A stretch of 64,000 nucleotides of DNA from Paramoeba atlantica (GCA_977017575.1 CDRNVI010000143.1:248001-312000), one strand, 5' to 3'. Counted from the stretch's first letter, positions 10,513-27,497 are shown. A program made the numbers and translations. The notes: generated by a model not told the origin, from the letters alone.

Positions 10513-11050
10513 TTTGTTTTGTGAAAAGGAGGAAGAGAGAAGAGAGAGAGAGAAAGAGAGAGAGACTTTGTTCAGTAAAAGTTTGTGTTTGGGTTGTTGA
10601 ATTCAAGGGATCTCCTCTTTTTCCTTTGGTTTTTTTTTTGACTTTTCATGGTTTGTTTCTTTTGTTTCTTTTGTTTCTTTTGTTTCTTTTGTTTCTTTTG
10701 TTTTTCTTTCTTTCCTTTCCTTTTTTTTTGTCTTTTTGGATTTTTGTCTCAACCTTCCAAAGATTGTTCTGAGGTTTTCTTTCTTTTTTTGTCATTTCAA
10801 ACTTTTCAAACTGCTGTTTTTAATTTTTTCTCTTTTTGAATGTATTTTGGTGACCCCCCAAAAAATCATATTTGAAGTGGAGACAAGAAAGAAAAGAGAG
10901 AGAGAGGTGGGGAAAAAAAAAAGGATTGTTGCCTTTTCAAAAAGTAATTGTTAGATTCAATAAAAATCAATTTATTATTTTAAAGAGCAAGTGAGTGGGT
11001 GATGTTCCCGCCCCCCCCACTCCTCTTTTTTTGTTGTTTAAAATCAAATT
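10513..11050. other. T-rich low-complexity stretch
   Basis: Includes about five tandem TTTTGTTTC units near 10661-10705. No gene is supported; the long frames are Phe/Leu runs. Confidence 0.6.
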
Positions 11051-11455
11051 GTTTTGTTGAGAGAAATAAGAATAAAAATTTTATTTGTGACCCCACAGAG
11101 TGGCACAAAGAACGCACTCAAATTCAAAGGCTTGTTGTGTTTCTCCTTGTCTTCTTCAGAGTTATTGAGCACTTCAGCCACATTGAACATTGTATTGAGA
11201 GCCTGTATCAGTTCAAAGCCTTAACCTTCTCACACAGGCTTGGTAAACTTGATTGGGGATTCTTGGCGCTTTGTGGACAAGTCACATTATTGGTAAAACA
11301 GGATTCCAGAAGGAAGTTGGAAATCACAAGGGACCAATTCCCACCACATTTCCCCAAATCCAAAAATTTCGCTTTGTATCAAATTTCGAATCCCTCATGC
11401 CATCCAAAACGTCTTCCTCCTCTTCAAGTTGCCCCAAGTGCTTGTCGAAAACCAT

Positions 11456-11899
11456 CTAGGATAAAGAGGGGGTCCACAGTGCCTCAGTCACCATCTCCCA
11501 ACTAATTGAATCCAGCAAGGTAATATGGAGCTTCAGATCATCTCCAAGTTCCTTCACATTTGACCCAATAACTCTCCACTCAAAGTGTTGGTAATCACTC
11601 TGAAGTTCTTCAAAGCTTGGAGCTTCCTCCTTTCCTTTTCCATGGATATATGAGGCCTCTTTTCTGATACCAAAATTCAAAGGAAACAAGTTTGGGATTG
11701 ACACAATGTAAAACACCAACCAGACACAGACTGTTTGGGGGGGGGGGTCAGGGTTTCCAAAACACCCTGCACCTTTATTGCTCTCCAAATTGTCCTGTGC
11801 AAGGATGTCAAAAAACCAGATTGAGGAATTTTGTTGTACACAGCCACACACTCTTTGAGGATTATTTGAGAGACCACAGAATAGATGCTCATTGTTCAC
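11456..11899 (-). pseudogene. Unassigned decayed coding fragment
   Basis: Balanced amino-acid composition (segments such as GKGKEEAPSFEELQSDYQHFE and VTEALWTPSL) in a region where other frames are broken suggests old coding DNA. There is no ATG at the frame start (GTG), and similar coding-like sequence continues left in other frames to about 11250. I do not recognise a family. It is divergent to the DDE transposase at 11963 and might be that element's second gene, but nothing proves this. Confidence 0.25.
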
Positions 11900-11962
11900 T
11901 GTAATGAAATAATCGACAATTTTCTTTGGGAGATAGTCCCCTAATTTAGAGAGCTAAATAAA

Positions 11963-12963
11963 ATGAGTTGTACTCTTTCACCAATGGTGGGGGTTGAAGG
12001 GTTGAGAAAGAAAGATATCATATTTGCTGTGAAAGAGAAGCTGGGAGAAGAGACTTTGAAGGAGATTCTAAATTTTTTGGAATCTCAAAAACCAAAGCTT
12101 TGGAGTGAACAGAGACCTTCTGGTTTTGCTGTGTCTGTGTATCATCTTGTAATGTACAAGGATCTATTTGCGGTTGGGATGGGCAAACTCCGAAAAAAGG
12201 TGCACGATTGGCTCCCAATGGACCAAAAAGCAATCCAACACAACAGTTCAAGTTGTTCGCTTCGAGTTGCTAAAGTGGGCATAAACAATCTTGGTCCCAA
12301 GCACCCTTTCTTTCATTTGTGGAAATGGCCCAAAGAACTGAACGACCACCACCATGCCAATTTGACTGTTTATGGATGGATTCATCTGATTTTAAAATTA
12401 AAGGGCCCAACAGACAGTTCGCAAGAAGTGGAGGGCAAAATGGTACTCACACAAACTTAAAGCTCCTGGTTGGTGGTGGGTGACACTTCACAATGCAAAA
12501 GGTGGGGCTGAATGGGTTAGTGGGATCCATTCACCAAAAGATTATGATGGAGATATCACTATTTTTTATGCGAATCGACTTGATGACCTCTTTTCTGGGA
12601 CCACACATCATTGCAGACAACCACTTTCGAGCAGCAACAAAATTTTTCGATAAGTTGGTGTTGGTCACAAACAAGTCAAACGCTGGAAGGCCTCGAATAA
12701 TCCGTGGAAAGAGAGTTCCCCATTCATTGAGTGCTGAGGATCAAGAGAAAAATGAAGCAATTGCATTTGTAAGAGGAAAAGTTGAGTCACCGTATGGTTG
12801 GTGTAAACAGACTTTTGCTGCTCTCTCTTGCCCCTTCTATGAAGATAAAGACCAACATAATTGTTTGATCAACTTTGCTCTGGCTTGTCATAAAAAATTA
12901 GTTAATTCTTATTGTCCCTCTCCAGTTATTTTTGATTGCCCAAGTCAATCACCAAAAAGGTGA
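11963..12963 (+). pseudogene. IS5/PIF-Harbinger-like DDE transposase, frameshifted
   Basis: A helical N-terminal part (GEETLKEILNFLESQKPK) leads to a catalytic region split over frames. Near 12370-12400 another frame reads MDSSDFKI (first Asp), followed by WYSHKLKAPGWWW and WVSGIHSPKDYDGD. The next frame gives IIADNHFRAATKFF (second Asp) and VRGKVESPYGWCKQTF (catalytic Glu). This D-D-E layout with an (R/K)xVE...K block is typical of DDE_Tnp_4-like enzymes. At least two frameshifts and a stop at 12460 inactivate it. Terminal repeats were not found by eye. Confidence 0.65.
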
Positions 12964-13329
12964 CTTTTCCGACTCTCCACTTCAGAGAGTACAAGTCATT
13001 TATTTTAGACCCCTAAAAAAAGGGGACTGTCTCCCTTTGGAATTTCCACAATCAACAAAGGTGGTAGCAGTTTGGTGCGCAAACCTTCTTCTTTTCTTGA
13101 ATGGTGGCTTTGCTTCAAAGTGGTTGCAACAGACTGCCCCATCACTTTCACACAATCCTCTTCTCTGACTCCTCTGTAGACTTCTTCCTCAATTGAGCTC
13201 TTGCTATCTCCTCTCTCCTGACAACAGTTGGTGGAGATTTAAAATCCAAAGGTGAAAGGTTGAGTTTCTGGTGAGCAACATTTTGTAATTACAACACACA
13301 CATCCTCAAGGAATACATTGTTATGAGCG

Positions 13330-13870
13330 CAATCAATGTTTTAAGCAATTGGTCGGATTGAGTCTTATCTTCCTTGGCACCTGGGATGGCTCTCATGATA
13401 TGTAGGATGTTGGACATTGCCTGAAGATGCTCCTCAGTCGCAACTGCTCCCAGCCTTCAGTTCACCATCCTTCTGTATGTACTGCCAGATGTCTGTTGGG
13501 ATTTTGGGCACCATTTTTTCCCCAGGGATTTTTGCCAGGTTTTCAACTGCTCTTGAATATCCTCATGCATGAAAGCAACCTCACACAAATTTCCACCTGT
13601 TATTCATCAAGTTCTTTGATCATTCCTGCTGGTGTTACATCATCATGAATCAGCCAAGAAACCGGTTTGTAGAGCTCCCTTGTCTTGTTGTCAAACAGAG
13701 TGATATTCTGCTTTGGCTCATCAGTTTTTGAAATTTGAGTCTTTAAACCTTCAATTGTAGTCTGATGTGTTCCTTGAGTGTTGCATCCTGGGCTGCCAAT
13801 TGTTTTTGTTGAAGATGGGGTATCTGGGTGAGATCATATCTTCTCTGCTCTGAGTTCCACCATTACATGA
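13330..13870 (-). pseudogene. Decayed coding DNA of unknown family
   Basis: On the minus strand, coding-like pieces in changing frames read KTDEPKQNITLFDNKTREL, YKPVSWLIHDDVTPAG and, further on, EEHLQAMSNILHIMRAIPG. Composition suggests a Gag-like or other element protein, but no diagnostic motif is present. Several stops interrupt it. Confidence 0.25.
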
Positions 13871-14052
13871 TTTCAAACCTGTAAAAATTGAAAAAAGAAA
13901 ATGGATGAAGATTGTGTTGCTGTGTTTTCATTGACTTGTACTTTTCACTGAACCTGATGAATTTCATAACTTTTCTCAATGTTAAAAATCAAAAACAAGT
14001 CAATAAACTCCACCCTGATTCAAAAAAAAAATCAAAAGACAAAAAAAAAAAG

Positions 14053-14125
14053 TGCTCCCGGTGAGGATCGAACTCACGACCTTCAGATTATGAGACTGAC
14101 GCTCTACCGACTGAGCCACGGAAGC
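14053..14125 (-). tRNA. tRNA-Met (CAT), elongator-type
   Basis: 73-nt cloverleaf: acceptor GCTTCCG/CGGGAGC, D arm GGCTCAGTCGGTAGAGC, anticodon loop CTCATAA, T arm GTGAG/CTCAC, discriminator A. An A-run on the plus strand just left is the T-run terminator in the gene's sense. Confidence 0.93.
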
Positions 14126-14633
14126 CAATGTCCATGTTCAGACTCTGTTTTTTTGTGAAGTCATCAAACTCAGAAAAGCCATCATATCATCACTGGTTTC
14201 TATGATAACCTATGTGCTTTTAACACAGGCTCTTGAAATAAAATGCTCTTCAACATTCTCAAATTGCTTGAACAATTCCTGAAGTGGTTTTGCCTGATGA
14301 TGACAGGACTGTAAACCACCTTTTGAGCCCTAATCTTTAGTAGAGGAATGGAGCTGTAATTTTTCAAGATCCAGCAACAAGATACTGACTTAGCAAGGGG
14401 AAACCATTACAAAATGCCATCCCTGAGCACAACCAACCCATGCAATGCTCTACAACAGAAAAGTTTGGAACTTTGGAAGTTTGACAAAAAAGTTGGCCCC
14501 TTCCTATCAACAGCAGTGTCATCATCTTCATATTGTTTGATTCCCCAACCAAAAGTTTTTGTGTTCTCCCACCAGAGCACTTCAAAGTCCCTTTTCCAAA
14601 TTGCAAGTATAAAGAGGAGCAAGTTTGACTTTC

Positions 14634-14678
14634 AGATTCTCCACCTTACTAGGGTGGTGCTCTGCCAGCTATGGAACC
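14634..14678 (-). pseudogene. tRNA-Thr (CGT) pseudogene, 5' half
   Basis: Matches the acceptor, D and anticodon arms of the intact tRNA-Thr at 60588 but lacks a recognisable T arm. Anticodon-loop TTACGAGG has become TTACTAGG and GTGGCGCTC has become GTGGTGCTC. The 3'-plus flank (14696-14740, AGTGGCCACTGGGACTT) also matches the flank of the intact gene (60685-60720). Confidence 0.7.
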
Positions 14679-15061
14679 ACTTGTTTTAAAAAAAAGATTT
14701 TTTTTTAGTGGCCACTGGGACTTGATCAGTTCACAATTGAAAGAAGAGCTGAAAGAAAAGATAAATCAAAAAAATCAAAAAAAACTTTATCAACTTTAAA
14801 AAATTAAGAAAACATAAAAAACAAAAACAAATCAAATCCAATTTGAAAGAGAAGATCAAGGCACAGCAAGAGAATACAACTTGTCTTGAATAATTGACAA
14901 ATACTGGTTGTGATTGGACAAAACTTTATCAATTGAGAATCTCAAAAGACTGATAGAAAGAAAAAAAAGAATTGCAACAAAGAAGAAGGAAAAAAAAAAG
15001 AAATAAGAGAGGGGGAAAAAGAAAGAAGAAAAGAAAGATTAGAGAAAAAGAAAGGAAAGAA

Positions 15062-15180
15062 AAGGGAAAGGGAAGGGAAAAGGGAAAGGGAAAGGGAAAG
15101 GGAAAGGGAAAGGGAAAGGGAAAGGGAAAAGGAAAGGAAAAAGGAAAGGAAAAAGGAAAGGAAAAAGGAAAGGAAAAAGA
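15062..15180. repeat. (GGGAAA)n / (GGAAAA)n microsatellite
   Basis: About 12 GGGAAA units grading into AAGGAAAGGAAA units. Frames through it are Lys/Gly or Pro/Phe repeats with no domain. Confidence 0.95.
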
Positions 15181-15246
15181 AAAAAAGGGGAAAAAAAAAA
15201 AAAGGGAAAAAAAAAAAGGGAAAAAAAAAAAAAAGAAATGAAAAAA

Positions 15247-15318
15247 TGCCACCACCGGGAATCGAACCCAGGTCTCAGGAGCCACAATCCTGCACTCTGC
15301 CAACTAAGCTATGGCAGC
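15247..15318 (-). tRNA. tRNA-His (GTG)
   Basis: Acceptor GCTGCCA/TGGTGGC, anticodon stem CAGGA/TCCTG, loop TTGTGGC, T arm CTGGG/CCCGG, discriminator A. Anticodon GTG gives His; the extra G-1 is added after transcription in eukaryotes. Confidence 0.92.
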
Positions 15319-15655
15319 ATATTTGCATATTTTCAAAAAAAGAAAAAAAAATGAAAAAAAAAAACGCTCACTGGGAATTAGGTTCTGGCCTGGATTTTGG
15401 GGTGGTATTTGGAATGGCTGTGTTTTTCTCCCAAAAAAAATATCAATAAAAAAGAGACACTGATTAAAAAGGGTGTTACAAATTTTTATGAGTTTTTCCA
15501 AGCTTTTTCCAAAAAAATGATCTTGATACAATTTTTGAATCTCCATTTGAAGCAAGAAAAACCAAAAGGGAACTGATACCAGATATCAAGAGCTCTTGCA
15601 AAGGAGAAGGGGTGGCTGTGAGCCAGGTGACCTTGAAGGGATTTTGAAAAAAAAA

Positions 15656-15726
15656 TGCGCCACCCGGGAATCGAACCCGGCCCGTCCGCTTGGAAGGCGG
15701 ACATCCTGCCACTAGACTAGCAGCGC
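15656..15726 (-). tRNA. tRNA-Gly (TCC)
   Basis: 71 nt: acceptor GCGCTGC/GTGGCGC, anticodon stem TCCGC/GCGGA with loop CTTCCAA, discriminator A. It lies about 265 bp beyond the 28S 3' end. A decayed copy with flanks lies at 63834. Confidence 0.93.
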
Positions 15727-15990
15727 ATCGTATCAAAAAAGGTGAAAAAATAACCAAAAAAGAAAAACGGGAGAGAATACAAATATAGAAAAATAACAAA
15801 TAAAGATAGTCGGTTATATTCAACCCTCAAGTAAAATTTATTGAACGAAAAAAATGAGACGGTACGAAGAGAGGGATGATGAGGGAGGGAGGGAGGGAGA
15901 GGGAAGTAAATATATCTGTTACCTCAAGTTAAAAATAAGTAAAAAAAGAAAAAATAATAAAAAATAGTTATTATTTTTAAAATAAAAAAC
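15727..15990 (-). other. Spacer downstream of the 28S gene (3' external spacer)
   Basis: AT-rich. 15735-15840 is copied at 63908-64000 (shared GATAGTCGGTTATA). Contains (GGGA)n near 15884. No gene. Confidence 0.6.
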
Positions 15991-20031
<4,041 letters not shown>

Positions 20032-20340
20032 TCAATCAAAAAAGAAAGAATAAACTAAAAAAGGAGAAGAAAAACTTGAATTTGAAAACACATTTTATTT
20101 CAATTTTGAAAAAAAGAAAAATAATAAATAAAGATATTTATTATTTTTTACTATTTTTTCAAAAAAAAAAAATAGAATTGAATTTAAAATTCGATTAATT
20201 TTTTCTTTTTTTAGTATCTTTTTACTTTTTCAAGATTTGGTATTATTTTTAAGAAAGTATTTCATTTTTTCAAAATAAATAGTTTCTCAATAGAATCTCT
20301 TTTTGTAAAAAATAAATTTTAAAAAAGAAAAAGAATAAAA
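20032..20340 (-). other. ITS2
   Basis: About 309 nt between 5.8S and 28S, extremely AT-rich with long A and T runs. Confidence 0.85.
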
Positions 20341-20496
20341 TGACACTCAAATAAATATACTCTTAGGATAAAACCTAAAAGTGCAATATGCGTTCAAAGA
20401 TTCGATGATTCACTGAGTTCTGCAATTCACATTACGTATCGCATTTTGCTGCGTTCTTCATCGTTACGAGAACCAAGATATCCATTGTTAAAAGTT
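20341..20496 (-). rRNA. 5.8S rRNA
   Basis: About 156 nt. On the minus strand it reads AACTTTTAACAATGGATATC, GATGAAGAACGCAGC, and GAATCATCGAATCTTTGAAC, the near-universal 5.8S signatures. The 3' part is AT-rich. Confidence 0.96.
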
Positions 20497-20702
20497 GTTT
20501 TTTTATTTTTGTTGTTTTATTTTCATTTTAATTTTTATCCATAAATTAAATTTTGAACATTTTTTGATACAATTAAAATATCAAAAAAAAGTTTAAATAA
20601 CAATAAAAATGTTAAAATACATTTTAAAAAGTTTAAACACATTTTCACTTTTTCAAAATAAGAGTTATTGAAAAGAAAAGAAGATTAATAAAGTAATAAT
20701 AT
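20497..20702 (-). other. ITS1
   Basis: About 206 nt between 18S and 5.8S, very AT-rich, no gene. Confidence 0.85.
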
Positions 20703-20862
20703 TAATGATCCATCCGCAGGTTCACCTACGGATACCTTGTTACGACTTTTGCTTCTTTTAGTTGGCAAGGTTTACTCAAATTCTCAAAAACAAACTTATT
20801 AACCGAAATCAATAAGTAACTGCTTCTAATCCTAAGATTTCACCGGACCAACCATCAGTAGC

Positions 20863-20897
<35 letters not shown>

Positions 20898-21460
20898 ATC
20901 AGCACAAGCTGTTGACTTGTGCTTACTAGGAATTCCTCGTTCACGATAAATAATTGCAAGTATCGATCCCCAGCACGATACAATTTCAAAAGTTTACCCA
21001 AAATGTTTATCCGTAAAAGACAAACGTGACTTTTCAGCCAAGGCCTTTTGTACTTGTTGATTGTATCAGTGTAGCGCGCGTGCAGCCCAGAACATCTAAA
21101 GGGCATCACAGACCTGTTATTGCCTCAAACTTCCCTTGGTTAAACACCAAGTGTCCCTCTAAGAAGTTTAAAAGAATAAATCTTTTTTAATATCAATAAA
21201 AACGAGTTTTCTTAATAAAAAGAAATTAAGTGTTAACAAAACCCACATTTAATTAAAAACCCTCATAAATGTTATTATTAATACAACTAATTAGTAGGCT
21301 GAGGTCTCGTTCGTTATCGGAATTAACCAGACAAATCACTCCACCAACTAAGAACGGCCATGCACCACCACCCACAGAATCAAGAAAGAGCTCTCAATCT
21401 GTCAATCCTAACTGTGTCTGGACCTGGTAAGTTTTCCCGTGTTGAGTCAAATTAAGCCGC

Positions 21461-21529
<69 letters not shown>

Positions 21530-22811
21530 AGAACCCAAAAACTTACTGATTTCTCGTAAAAAGGTACTGGGAGAGTCATCTTTATTCAAAATAAAACGTC
21601 TTCCAACCCCTGGTCGGCATCGTTTATGGTTAAGACTACGACGGTATCTGATCGTCTTCGATCCCCTAACTTTCGTTCTTGATTAATGAAAACATCTTTG
21701 ACAAATGCTTTCGCAGAAGTTAGTCTTTCATAAATCCAAGAATTTCACCTCTGACAATTAAATACTAATGCCCCCAACTATCCCTTTTAATCATTACATT
21801 AGTTCTAAAAAACCAATAAAATAGATCCAATGTCTTGTTCCATTATCCCATGCTAATAGTATTCATTGCAATATTTTTATTATTTTGCTTGCTTTGAACA
21901 CTCTAATTTACTCAAAGTAAATGAATTAGAATTCTATTTATTAGTTTTATTAATAAGCAGAACACAAACTCCAAAGAGAATTTATATCCACAATCTTACT
22001 AATAAAGGTCCAATAAACACTGACTTCCCCGAAAGAAAACCAAATTATCACCCAATTAAGTGCAATAATGAATATCTAATAAAATATTTAGAGAATATAA
22101 TTTAATAAAACACATATGAAAAACCATATGGATTAAACTATAAAACTCTTAAATCCAACTACGAGCTTTTTAACTGCAACAACTTTAATATATGCTATTG
22201 GAGCTGGAATTACCGCGGCTGCTGGCACCAGACTTGCCCTCCAATTGTTACTCGTTAAGGGGTTTAGATTGTACTCATTCCAATTACCAAATCAAAATAA
22301 TGAATCGGTATTGTTATTTTTTGTCACTACCTCCCCGTGTCGGGATTGGGTAATTTGCGCGCCTGCTGCCTTCCTTGGAAGTAGTAGCCGTTTCTCAGGC
22401 TCCTTCTCCGGAATCAAACCCTGATTCTCCGTTACCCGTTACCACCATGGTAGTCCTCTATACTACCATCGAAAGTTGATAGGGCAGAAATTTGAATGAA
22501 CTATCGTCGGCACAAAAGACCATACGATTCGTAAAGTTATCATGATTCACCATATGTTAACCAACCCCGAAGGATTGCATTGGTTTTTGTATCTAATAAA
22601 TACATCCCTTCTCTCAAAGGAGTCAGGATTTTATGCATGTATTAGCTCTAGATTTACCACGGTTATCCAAGTAGTAAAATAAAGGACCATCAAATAAATT
22701 ATAACTGATTTAATGAGCCATTCGCAGTTTCACAGTACAAGTGTTTATACTTAGACATGCATGGCTTAGTCTTTAAGACAAGCATATGACTACTGGCAGG
22801 ATCAACCAGAT
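20703..22811 (-). rRNA. 18S (small subunit) rRNA
   Basis: 5' end ATCTGGTTGATCCTGCCAGT near 22811 and 3' end GGTGAACCTGCGGATGGATC ending in ATTA near 20703. Universal blocks are present, such as GCCAGCAGCCGCGGTAATTC near 22225. About 2.11 kb, some 300 nt longer than yeast; the variable V4 region (about 21930-22150) is long and AT-rich. No disruption is evident, so the gene looks functional. Confidence 0.96.
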
Positions 22812-23450
22812 AACTATTTTTTTTCCAAAAAAAAAAGACTATTTTTTTCTTCTTCCCCCAATTGGGAAAAAAGAAAAAGTAGCTTCGAAAAGAATTCAAA
22901 GTATTTCATCAATTTTTTGTTATCAAAAAAATAAGTTTTTGTTTTTCGTTAGAATTCAATTTTCCAACAAAGAAATCCTCTTTGCAATTTCTCATTGAAC
23001 CTCTTCATGAAATAGTTTGAAAACAAACAAATGTATTCTGTTTCCAAGTTTTCAAAAGAGAGAGAAATAAACTGAAAGAAAAAGATTATTCTTTTTAATT
23101 TTTTTTTATTTCCAGAAAAGGAAAAGAAAAAAAAGAAAAGAAGAAAAATAATTTTCTTATTCAGAAATTGAAGTTGGTTGTTTTTTCTGTCTTTTTAATC
23201 AACAAAAAAATCACCTTCCACAAATTCAATTTTGTTTTGTTTCAAAATTTGAAACAGACAAAATAAAAAATAACTCCCACATTTTTTTTGAATTTTATTG
23301 TCTGAAGTTACAAAAACTCCAAGCAAAAAATGTCACAAAAATGTCCGAGATATTTTTCAATGAAAAGAGATCCAAACAGAACTGAGATTGAGTTTTTAAA
23401 CTCGATTCAAATCTGTTTTTACTCGTTTCCTTATTTAGACTATTACAAAA
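22812..23450 (-). promoter_or_regulatory. Upstream spacer / 5' external transcribed spacer of the rDNA unit
   Basis: AT-rich sequence upstream of the 18S gene where the Pol I promoter and 5' ETS should lie. No promoter motif is recognised. 22866-22902 recurs at 63692-63728 with a single difference (TTCGAAA versus TTCAAAA). Confidence 0.4.
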
Positions 23451-24840
23451 AGTCACGATTGAATAGGACTATGTTTTCCTTCCATTTACAATAGGAGAGA
23501 GAGCATCTATGAGGTATGTAACCCCTCTGAGAAGAAAGAGCAGCTTTTTTGACCCAGAAAAGCTAATTTTAGAGTTCCAAAAAAGTGGACCAATCAAATA
23601 ATGCCACGTCATTTCTTTACTTACCCCTTTTTCCCACATTCTTATTTTATTCTTCTTTGTTCTTTCTTTTGAACAACCCTTTTTTTGTTCTTTCACCTCT
23701 CAACTCATGAGTTTGCTTTCCCTTTTTCTTTCTCTTTGTATCAAAAAAGAATTTCCACAAAAAGTTCAAAGGAAATCACACCACACTCCACACACCACAC
23801 ACACTCTGAAAAATAAATAAAAAAATTGAGAATGAAATCAAGAATTTAATTTGAAAAAGAGAACAAAACACTTTTTTATTTATTCAACATAACAAGTGAG
23901 CTTTGTGAAATTTGTTTTTGTGTTGTGTGGTGGGGCCAAGGGGGGGGGGGTAGTTGAGAAACACTCTTTTATCCACACTCAAACCCACAACAACACCAAA
24001 TTGAGGGTGGGTCCATCATTTTAAGAAAAAGAAAGGAAGAAAAGAGAAAGAAGAAAAAAGATGAAAAAAAGAAAAAGGAAAAAAAAGAAGAGGAAAAAAA
24101 AAAAGTTTCATCTGGCAACACAAAAGAGAGAACAGAGCAGGCTGTGTGTATTGTGTGTTATATATGTAATCCATGTATTTCCACATAACTCATCCTCACT
24201 CCTTTGAAAAATGTTCCAAAGAGGCTGCAACATTTGTTTCTGTGAACAAATATTAAAGCCTTTTTAGTTTTTTTCAATATATCCATTGTAAGATTACCAC
24301 CCCAACCCCCCCAAACCAAAATAGACCTTGCCCCTCTCCTTTTTTATTCCATTCCTATACAACCTTGTCAACACAATCCCACCCCCCCTCCAATATTTAA
24401 CTCCCACAATTATCCATATTATCCAACAGGGGTGACCCATCCAAAGAAAAAAGAAGAAAAAAGAAGAAAAAAAGAAGAAAAAGAACAGAAAAATAAATCA
24501 ATAAATAAAAAATCACCAACCCAAACAGGTGGGGGGGGGGAAACCATCAAAAAACAACAAACACAACAACAATCTAACAACCAATTTACAAGAACAAATA
24601 AAAATATCTCCCACCACCAAAAATCAAACAAGACAAAGAAGAAGAAGAATATAACAAAAACAACAAGAAATACCAACACATCAATACAACCAACCAACCA
24701 ACCCACAATTAAAACCAAAAAAATATAATCTCATAATACCACAAACAAAAATACAAAACACCACCATCCAACAAAATAACCAACAAATACAACAACCAAC
24801 CAAAACTTAAAAGAAGGAAAATAGAAAACTCAAATGGTGG

Positions 24841-25680
24841 GTGGTGGGGATTTCATTCATCACACAAAGACCTTTATTAAATCTTTGCTGATGACAGATT
24901 CCCTCCTCTTTCTTGTAAAACATGGGTATGTGATAAACATTTAAACAAATCTCCTCACAACAACAAACAAACAACAACAATAAAAGAACTTAAAATGGCA
25001 ATGCAACAACAATTCATAACAAAAAAACAACAATCAAAACAACAACAAAACTGGAATATAACAAATAAAATAAAATAACAGCACCTCCAACAATAACTGA
25101 ACAAACACTGAACCACCCAAACAACCAGGTCTTCAAACCAACAAAACAAAATAAACAAAACAAAATAAACAAAACAAAATAAACAAATTAAACAAAAAAG
25201 AAAAGAGAAAAACAGAACCTGCTGGCTTTTATGGTGTGGGTGCAGTAACAAAGGTGGTTACCATCAAAAAACAAACAAACAACAAACAAAAACAACAAAA
25301 CAAACAACAATCAGAAGAACTTAAACAGTAACAGAATGACAATAACAACCAACAACCAACAAGATATCAATAACAGCCAACAACCAACAGCCAACAACAG
25401 CAACATAAAAATAAAAACAATCAAGCAACAAACAACAAACAACAATCATGACACAAACAACACAACAACTATTAACCCCAACCAAAACAAACATCAATAA
25501 CCAAAAGCAAAATCAACAAATATCAACAAAATAAAAAAACAAACAAAAAAACAAGAAAAGAGAAAAATGAAACCTGATGTTTCGATGGTGTGGGTGCGAA
25601 AGTAAACAAAGTGTTTTATTCTTTGCTGATAACACACAGAGCATTCTCCTTTTTTTTCTGTAACAAGGTGGTTACCAACA
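24841..25680. repeat. Three diverged copies of a ~100-nt unit spaced ~360 bp apart
   Basis: Copies at 24846-24935, 25213-25262 and 25567-25676. Shared parts are ATGGTGTGGGTGC, TCTTTGCTGAT(A/G)AC, and AACAAGGTGGTTACC. The middle copy lacks about 60 nt. Separated by CAACAA-rich sequence. Function unknown. Confidence 0.6.
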
Positions 25681-26669
25681 AATACTAATTGCAAATAACA
25701 CAATAACAACAATAACAACAACAAACAACAAACAACAACAAGCAAACAACAAACAACAACAAACAGCAATAATAATTAAAAAAACTTAAACAGTAATGGA
25801 ATGACAATCACAACATAACAACCAGGGAGATGCCATGTCATGTTGAAACCCCCAACAACAACAAAAAAGAAAACACAATATAAAGGAAAAAAGATCAAAA
25901 CAAAAAAACAAAAAACAAAAAAAGAGAAAGAGAAACAAAAAAGGTACAAAACAAAAATCCTTTTTAAAAGGTCCAAAAACACAGACATCCCTTTTCCAAC
26001 CATTTTCTCAGAAGAAAAGACAACCCCCCCACCCCCCCCCCCGCCCCCCCAAGAGTTTAACACTCTTTCTTTTTTTAGAGATCAAACAAAGGAAACAAAG
26101 GAAACAAAGGAAGAATAACAAGAAAAAAGAAAAACAGAATGGGTGAGGAATCAAAAAAGAATGACACAAAAAAAGAATAAAACACAAGGCAACAAAAAAA
26201 AGAGAAAAAACAAAAAAAACCTTCAACAAAACTGTTCTTATCTCAAGGATGGGGGGGGTCCCTCCCATGTACTCTCTCCCTCCCTCATATCACTCTTTTG
26301 CATCATCGTCATCATCCATCTGGCAACACCAGTCCTTTGGTCCCCAAGCCACCTGACGACAGAAACTGGATAACTTCCAGGTGGGCTGACCAGCAAAAAA
26401 AAAACAAAAAAAATTCTCTTTCTTTTCTTTTTTTCTCTGTCAAACAAACACCAATGATGAACACCTTCCCTTCCCCTCTTTCTTTTCTTTTCTCCCTCCT
26501 CTCTCTCTCACTCCTTCCTCTCACAAAAAAAAACACAAAAAAGAGGAGCGGTTTTTGGAGATCTAAATAAAAAAGAGGGAGCGCTATTTTTTAAATTGGG
26601 TTCAAACACCCCAACATTTTTCTTTTTGACTTCCCAAAAAAATTAAGAGTTCGTGGCTAAAAATTTTTC

Positions 26670-27340
26670 TTTTTTTTTTTTGCTTTTTGCTCTTTCCTCT
26701 CCTCCCTTCTCTTCTCTCTTCTCTCTTCTCTCTTCTCTCTTCTCTCTTCTCTCTTCTCTCTTCTCTTTCTTTTTTCTTTTTTCTTTCTTTCTATTCTTTC
26801 TTTCTATTCTTTCTTTCTATTCTTTCTTTCTTTCATTCTTCTTTTCTCTTTAGAAATTTTTGATGATGATGCTGAAGGAAAAGTTGTCTTTGAACACTCT
26901 TCACTTCCACCCAGCCCCCTGTTTTCTTTTTCTTTTCTTTGACTTCTTTTTTTCTTTCTTTTTCTTTCTTTTTTCTTTCTTTTTTCTTTCTTTTTCTTTT
27001 TTGTTTTTACCATCAAAAAATCGAGAAGTTTGTGGCTTTGTTTTGTTCTCTTTCTCTTTCTTTTCTCTCTTTTTTCTTTTCTCTCTTTTTTTTCTCTCTT
27101 TTTTTTCTCTCTTTTTTCTCTCTCTTTTATCTTTTTTTTCTTTTCTTTTCTCTCTCTCTCTTTCTTTCTCTCTTTTGATTTTCTTTTTCTTTCTTTTCTT
27201 TCTTTTCTTTCTCTCTTTTTGAAAGGAATTTTGATGATGATATTCAGGCAAGTTCTAACTTCCTTCTCTTCTTTGTCTGTTTTTTCTCTTTTCCTTTTCC
27301 TTTTCCTTTTCCTTTTCTTTTCCTTTTTCTTTCTTTTTGT
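26670..27340. repeat. Homopyrimidine-rich tract
   Basis: TTCTCTC, TTTC and CTTTT units with few purines, broken by short islands (26860-26900, 27005-27035, 27220-27250). The purine strand here is the minus strand, the reverse of 3.2-5.7 kb. Confidence 0.85.
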
Positions 27341-27497
27341 TGTTCCTTGTTTCTTCTCTTCCTTTCTCTTTTCATGATCTTCTTTTCTTGTTTTTTGATT
27401 AAAAAAAAATAATCAAGGGGGGGGGGGGGAGTGCAGGGAAAACAAACAAGAAAATTGGTTGAGAACTCCTTTATTACTTGAGTGATTTGTGTGATAT

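Noticed and set aside
24419..25769. Cys/Phe/Val-rich minus-strand frames
   Set aside because: Shadows of ACAACA-rich DNA.
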